NCBI RefSeq assembly: GCF_003577475.1
Contig: NZ_QPEP01000013.1
Coordinates: 102,994 to 143,607, forward strand
Direction of reading: 5' to 3'
Origin: Salinibius halmophilus
GTDB taxonomy: Bacteria; Pseudomonadota; Gammaproteobacteria; Pseudomonadales; Natronospirillaceae
Length of the DNA stretch: 40,614 nt
Numbering within the stretch: position 1 is the first letter of the stretch; each line of letters starts with the position of its first letter. A program made the position numbers and the translations under genes. Below are positions 37,646 to 40,614 of the stretch, piece after piece. Below the pieces are notes generated by a model. That model was given only the letters and a program-made list of their open reading frames with translations. It was not told the DNA's origin and made no database searches.

Positions 37646-37799
37646 CAATGCCATTAACTTAATAAGGAAGCGTGGTGTTGGTGGTGTTCGATATAAGACC
37701 GTCACCCGCAGGGAGCGGGTGGTGAGGCTACAGGGAGGTACTTGCGCCGTGTCTAATATCGAATGCTGCCAACACCTATGCCGAAAGGTAATGGCATTG
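37646..37799 (+). repeat. R2 structured element, copy C
   Basis: The element is 154 bp with an 11-bp perfect terminal inverted repeat (CAATGCCATTA / TAATGGCATTG). The long helix pairs 37674-37694 with 37756-37776. All 21 positions pair, four as G-U, although the sequence differs from copies A and B at many positions on both arms. The core hairpin CACCCGC-AGGGA-GCGGGTG and the segment GGCTACAGGGA are identical to copy B. It fills the gap between serS and cysG and ends 32 bp before the cysG start, so it must be in any serS-cysG read-through transcript. Confidence 0.87.
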
Positions 37800-37831
37800 G
37801 CTGCCTCAATCGCAAGTAGGCAATACCGCAT

Positions 37832-39184
37832 ATGATTATTGAGCTGTCTTTAACAAAGCAACCTGTATTGGTAGTGGGCGCCGGCTCGGTGGGCCTGCGC
37901 CGGGCTGAAAAGCTAGCCGAGCAGGGCGCTGAGGTGTTTTTGCTTGCACCAAACGCCACGCCTGACGAACGCTTTCATGTAATGGCGCGTGCCTTTAACG
38001 ATAGTGATGTGAAAGGCAAAGCCTTAGTGGTGGCGGCGACCGATGATGATCAGCTCAATCATCATATTGCCCAGCTTTGCCAACGCCTTGGGGTACCAGT
38101 GAATACGGCTGATCGCAGCCAAGGTGGCAATGTGCGGTTTTTGGCTTCGTACCAAAAACCGCCTTTTGATATCGCCATTGGCAGTAAAGGTTTGTCGCCA
38201 AGCGTACTCAAGGTATTGCAAGAACGTTTTGCCATCATGTTACCGCCACCCTTTGCCCAATTGGCAAGGCTAGTGGGTGAGTATCGGCAAAAAGTTCGTT
38301 ATACCCTAAGCAGCTCGAAGCAGCGTGGTGCGTTTTGGCGTCGTGCCATGGGCTCACGCGTGGTAGAGTATTTATTTGTGCACCGTCCAGAAAAAGCACG
38401 CCAAGAGCTCGATAGCTGGTTAGCGAATGGTGGAGCGCCGCAAGTTGGCGAAGCCTATCTGATTGGCGCTGGCCCTGGTGACCCAGAGTTGATGACACTG
38501 CGTGGCATTCGTTTATTGCAGCAAGCCGATGTTATTTTATATGACCGCTTAGTTGCCGATGCCATTTTACGCATGGGTCGCAGCGATGCGGAATACATTT
38601 ATGTTGGCAAAAAACAAAGTGACCACCATGTACCGCAAGAGGGCATTAACGAACTGATTGTGCGCCACGCACAAGCCGGCAAACGTGTTGCGCGGCTAAA
38701 AGGTGGCGACCCCTATATTTTTGGTCGTGGTGGCGAAGAAATGCAGGAAATTGTTAAAGCTGGCATTCCTTTTCAAGTGGTGCCTGGCATTAGTGCCGCA
38801 CAAGGCGTGGCAAGCTATGCCGGTATTCCCCTTACGCATAGAGATTATGCCCACTCGGTTCGTTTTATCACTGCCCATCGCCGCCCTGGCATGGGCATAG
38901 ACTGGCATAACCTAGTGCAGGATGGCCAAACACTCGTGTTCTACATGGGGTTAACCAGTGCCCAAGACATCGCCAATGGATTGCAAGGCGCTGGTCTCGC
39001 TAGTGACACACCGGTTGGCGTGGTATCGCAAGCCACTACCACTCGCCAACAAAAGCTAATTAGTACGCTGGCTGAATTTGCCAAGCCAGCACAGTTGCTC
39101 GAAAGCCCAGCGCTGATTATTGTTGGCGGTGTTGTTGAGCTTTCAACGCAATTAGACTGGTTTAGTGAGTTAATTAATGATTAA
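37832..39184 (+). CDS. cysG: Siroheme synthase CysG
   Basis: CysG makes siroheme from uroporphyrinogen III for sulfite and nitrite reductases. The 450-residue protein has an N-terminal NAD-binding dehydrogenase/ferrochelatase (VLVVGAGSVGLRRAEKLAEQG, about 12-32; GSKGLSPSVLKVLQE). A dimerisation region follows, then the SAM-dependent methyltransferase domain from about 207 (YLIGAGPGDPELMTLRG, ARLKGGDPYIFGRGGEE, VVPGISAAQGVASYAGIPLTHR). The N-terminus is several residues shorter than in E. coli. It is followed by two overlapping genes (8 bp each). Confidence 0.95.
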   Translation: MIIELSLTKQPVLVVGAGSVGLRRAEKLAEQGAEVFLLAPNATPDERFHVMARAFNDSDVKGKALVVAATDDDQLNHHIAQLCQRLGVPVNTADRSQGGNVRFLASYQKPPFDIAIGSKGLSPSVLKVLQERFAIMLPPPFAQLARLVGEYRQKVRYTLSSSKQRGAFWRRAMGSRVVEYLFVHRPEKARQELDSWLANGGAPQVGEAYLIGAGPGDPELMTLRGIRLLQQADVILYDRLVADAILRMGRSDAEYIYVGKKQSDHHVPQEGINELIVRHAQAGKRVARLKGGDPYIFGRGGEEMQEIVKAGIPFQVVPGISAAQGVASYAGIPLTHRDYAHSVRFITAHRRPGMGIDWHNLVQDGQTLVFYMGLTSAQDIANGLQGAGLASDTPVGVVSQATTTRQQKLISTLAEFAKPAQLLESPALIIVGGVVELSTQLDWFSELIND

Positions 39185-39662
39185 ACGATTTACCAAGGAA
39201 GTACTGGCGATCTTACTACGTGCCTTGGTGAAGTTTTTCTTGTTTGTTTTCGCGCTAGCGGTGTTGAGCCTCGCTGCTTTAGCGGTTTACGCCAATAGCC
39301 CAAGCTTAGCCAATAAAACCCTGCCTTATGTGCTGGGGGTTGATGAACCAACCAGTAACGTTAGGTTCGTGCAAGCGATACAAGATGACGTGCTGCAAAC
39401 TCGTTACGGTTTTCCCTCGACTGAGCTCATTGATATTTATTACTTTGCCAAGGCGAACCAATTGCCGGTGATGCACAGTGGCGAAAAGCAACCTTGGTTA
39501 GCTAAACCTAGGTATTCAGCTGAATTGCCAACGCTTGCGCAAGCGCCATTTGGCATGCGCTATGTCCATATTCGCTATCCTGATGAGTGTATGGAGTTAG
39601 CAGTGATAGAGCAGCGCTGGTTAAGCTACCAGCTGGTGCTTGAGGTAGACTGCCATGAATAA
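39177..39662 (+). CDS. Membrane-anchored protein of unknown function
   Basis: I do not recognise this 161-residue protein. One long hydrophobic segment (about 11-38) anchors it, and the rest should be periplasmic. Two cysteines lie in the C-terminal part (DECMEL, EVDCHE). The start overlaps cysG by 8 bp and the end overlaps the VTT gene by 8 bp, so it belongs to a tightly coupled three-gene unit. Confidence 0.72.
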   Translation: MIKRFTKEVLAILLRALVKFFLFVFALAVLSLAALAVYANSPSLANKTLPYVLGVDEPTSNVRFVQAIQDDVLQTRYGFPSTELIDIYYFAKANQLPVMHSGEKQPWLAKPRYSAELPTLAQAPFGMRYVHIRYPDECMELAVIEQRWLSYQLVLEVDCHE

Positions 39663-40218
39663 GCGCCTAGCCATTGCATGGGCGTGTTTAATTGCCGCAG
39701 GTATTCTTAGTTACCTACTATTTTTAGGCGGCGATCTAAGCGATATTACCCAGCAAGCCAAAGCACTCGCGGCAGAAAACTTTGCCTTAGCAGCTATTAT
39801 TTATACCGTTATCTTGTCGTTTCGCGGTATGACCTTTATCCCTAGCACGCCCTTGCTATTCATTGGTATGGCGATCTTTCCAGCCCACTTCACTTTTTGG
39901 GTTAACATGTTAGGCATATTGATTTCATGTTTGCTGGTGATTTACTCCATCCATCGTGTCGGCATAGATACCGCACTCGCCACTGTTAACAATAAGCAAT
40001 ACATCAAAATACGCGATCGAATAGATCGCAACGGTTATTACGCCATTGTGCTGTGGAGCTTCTTCCCCTTCGCCCCAACCGATGCCATCGTGTACGTGGC
40101 CAGTAGCATTGGCGTGTCGCGGCGCAAAATTGTCGCAGGCGTCATGACCGGCGAAGCCATCCTCAACGCCGCCTACGTATACGGCGCCGGCATGCTCATC
40201 CAAAGAATTCTGGCGTAG
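39655..40218 (+). CDS. VTT/DedA (TVP38/TMEM64)-like membrane protein
   Basis: The 187-residue protein has about five hydrophobic segments and the VTT-domain pattern, with FRGMTFIPSTPLLFIGMAIF in the first half. The second half has a re-entrant-type segment (WSFFPFAPTDAIVYVASSIGVSRRKIVAG). Members of this superfamily move lipids across membranes; the substrate here is not known. Its stop TAG (40216-40218) lies inside the first bases of R1 copy 2, so the repeat may have set the present C-terminus. Confidence 0.82.
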   Translation: MNKRLAIAWACLIAAGILSYLLFLGGDLSDITQQAKALAAENFALAAIIYTVILSFRGMTFIPSTPLLFIGMAIFPAHFTFWVNMLGILISCLLVIYSIHRVGIDTALATVNNKQYIKIRDRIDRNGYYAIVLWSFFPFAPTDAIVYVASSIGVSRRKIVAGVMTGEAILNAAYVYGAGMLIQRILA

Positions 40219-40389
40219 GTTTTACAAACCGAAGGTTTGGGAAACGTGGGGAGGCGTCATCCCCGAGTGGTTTTATCGGGGATCTAGTTTTTAGGGCTTA
40301 ATACTGCAACTAGATTCCCGCCTTCGCGGGAAGGCTAATGGGTGCGCGGGAATGACCGTTGTCCGGCGCATGTGCGCCGTACAACCTAC
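40215..40389 (+). repeat. R1 multi-hairpin dispersed repeat, copy 2
   Basis: The 175-bp element has termini GTAGGTTTTAC (40215-40225) and GTACAACCTAC (40379-40389), identical to copy 1. The four hairpins come in the same order: CAAACC-GAA-GGTTTG; ATCCCCGA with TCGGGGAT, where copy 1 has ACACCCGA with TCGGGTGT; the dRS3-like ATTCCCGC-CTTC-GCGGGAA; and GGCGC with GCGCC. About 16-20 extra bases after the dRS3-like hairpin repeat part of it (GCGCGGGAATGAC). It overlaps the VTT stop codon. Confidence 0.82.
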
Positions 40390-40453
40390 AGGGTCACTTG
40401 GCACATGCTGGCGTAGATACCATCTCTCCGTAACATTGCAACACATTTTGTAG

Positions 40454-40489
40454 GTCTGTAAATCCTCCGCGTAGCGGAGGTTTGCAGAC
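40454..40489 (+). repeat. Long imperfect hairpin in the terminal repeat region
   Basis: GTCTGTAAATCCTCCGC pairs with GCGGAGGTTTGCAGAC around a 3-nt loop, with one bulged base and one G-U pair. No T tract follows. The rest of 40390-40550 holds a short TGATCG/CGATCA inverted repeat and GGGCGCGAAAACATG, which matches part of R1 copy 1. No gene is visible there. Confidence 0.6.
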
Positions 40490-40550
40490 ACGCTTGATCG
40501 GTGCTGCTCGATCATCGGGGCGGGGCGCGAAAACATGGGCTAAATAGCAC

Positions 40551-40614
40551 GTGAGTTTCGCCTAGGCCGCGTCATACCTCAACGCAGACACGGCGTGAAT
40601 ACATCCATGTAGCC
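40551..40614 (-). repeat. R2 structured element, copy D, cut by the window end
   Basis: Read on the minus strand it starts with GGCTACATGGATGTA, then CGCCGTGTC, which is the 3' half of the R2 core. After that the sequence leaves that of copies A-C, as expected if the helix arm has diverged. The left arm and core hairpin lie beyond base 40614. No GTTAATGGCATT terminus is seen, so the inner boundary is approximate. Confidence 0.65.

Noticed and set aside
37646-37799. R2 copy C as a siroheme or cysteine riboswitch of cysG
   Set aside because: The same core occurs before ftsK and an RNase H gene, so a cysG-specific ligand is unlikely.

Overview
The window is chromosomal DNA of a gammaproteobacterium, most likely an Alteromonadales-type marine bacterium of the Shewanella/Ferrimonas/Neiella sort. 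Three things suggest this: prfB-lysS with the RF2 frameshift site, an MvaT-like H-NS protein, and a bpt-aat / ftsK-lolA-rarA-crcB-serS block of the kind I know from that order. No database search was possible, so genus and family stay open. Most of the window is housekeeping DNA with dense operons. I see no prophage, insertion sequence, integron or CRISPR array.

Layout. 1-788: a terminator, a dispersed multi-hairpin repeat (R1), a strong promoter and a tRNA operon (Pro-UGG, Arg-UCU, His-GUG, Leu-UAG) with its terminator. 1079-6155: a chemoreceptor, a solitary shortened flagellin-like gene, a rhomboid protease and a secreted Thr/Pro-rich lipoprotein. 6282-11286: recJ, prfB (programmed +1 frameshift), lysS and an H-NS/MvaT-like nucleoid protein. 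11361-17073: a small exported protein and a MalY/PatB-type C-S lyase on the minus strand, diverging from the tight operon tcdA / TIGR03546-like / TIGR03545-like / RluA-family pseudouridine synthase. 17070-19293: a minus-strand ABC exporter-type module (periplasmic CxxC protein, ATPase, FtsX-like permease). 19366-23990: alkaline phosphatase, a viroplasmin-RNase H protein, a choice-of-anchor-I beta-propeller lipoprotein and infA. 24202-29479: a helical-repeat protein, a TldD/TldE pair and a PilZ protein with a degenerate HD-GYP domain. 29489-30863: bpt and aat (N-degron leucyl transferases). 31185-40218: ftsK, lolA, rarA, crcB, serS, cysG, a membrane-anchored unknown and a VTT/DedA-like protein. 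40219-40614: dense repeats.

The most interesting content is non-coding. Element R2 (about 150 bp) occurs at 20980-21126, 30991-31142 and 37646-37799, always on the plus strand and always upstream of a plus-strand gene (the RNase H gene, ftsK, cysG). A partial copy on the opposite strand is cut by the window end. Each full copy has terminal inverted repeats, a 21-bp long-range helix and a nearly invariant apical core. Between copies the helix changes sequence but keeps its pairing: five pairs change on both sides, and others change through G-U wobbles that work only in plus-strand RNA. This is strong internal evidence for selection on RNA structure.

A second element, R1, occurs at both ends of the window (55-213 and 40215-40389). 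It is a chain of four hairpins bounded by inverted termini, one of them like the Neisseria dRS3 repeat, and it also shows compensatory changes. R1 copy 2 contains the stop codon of the VTT gene.
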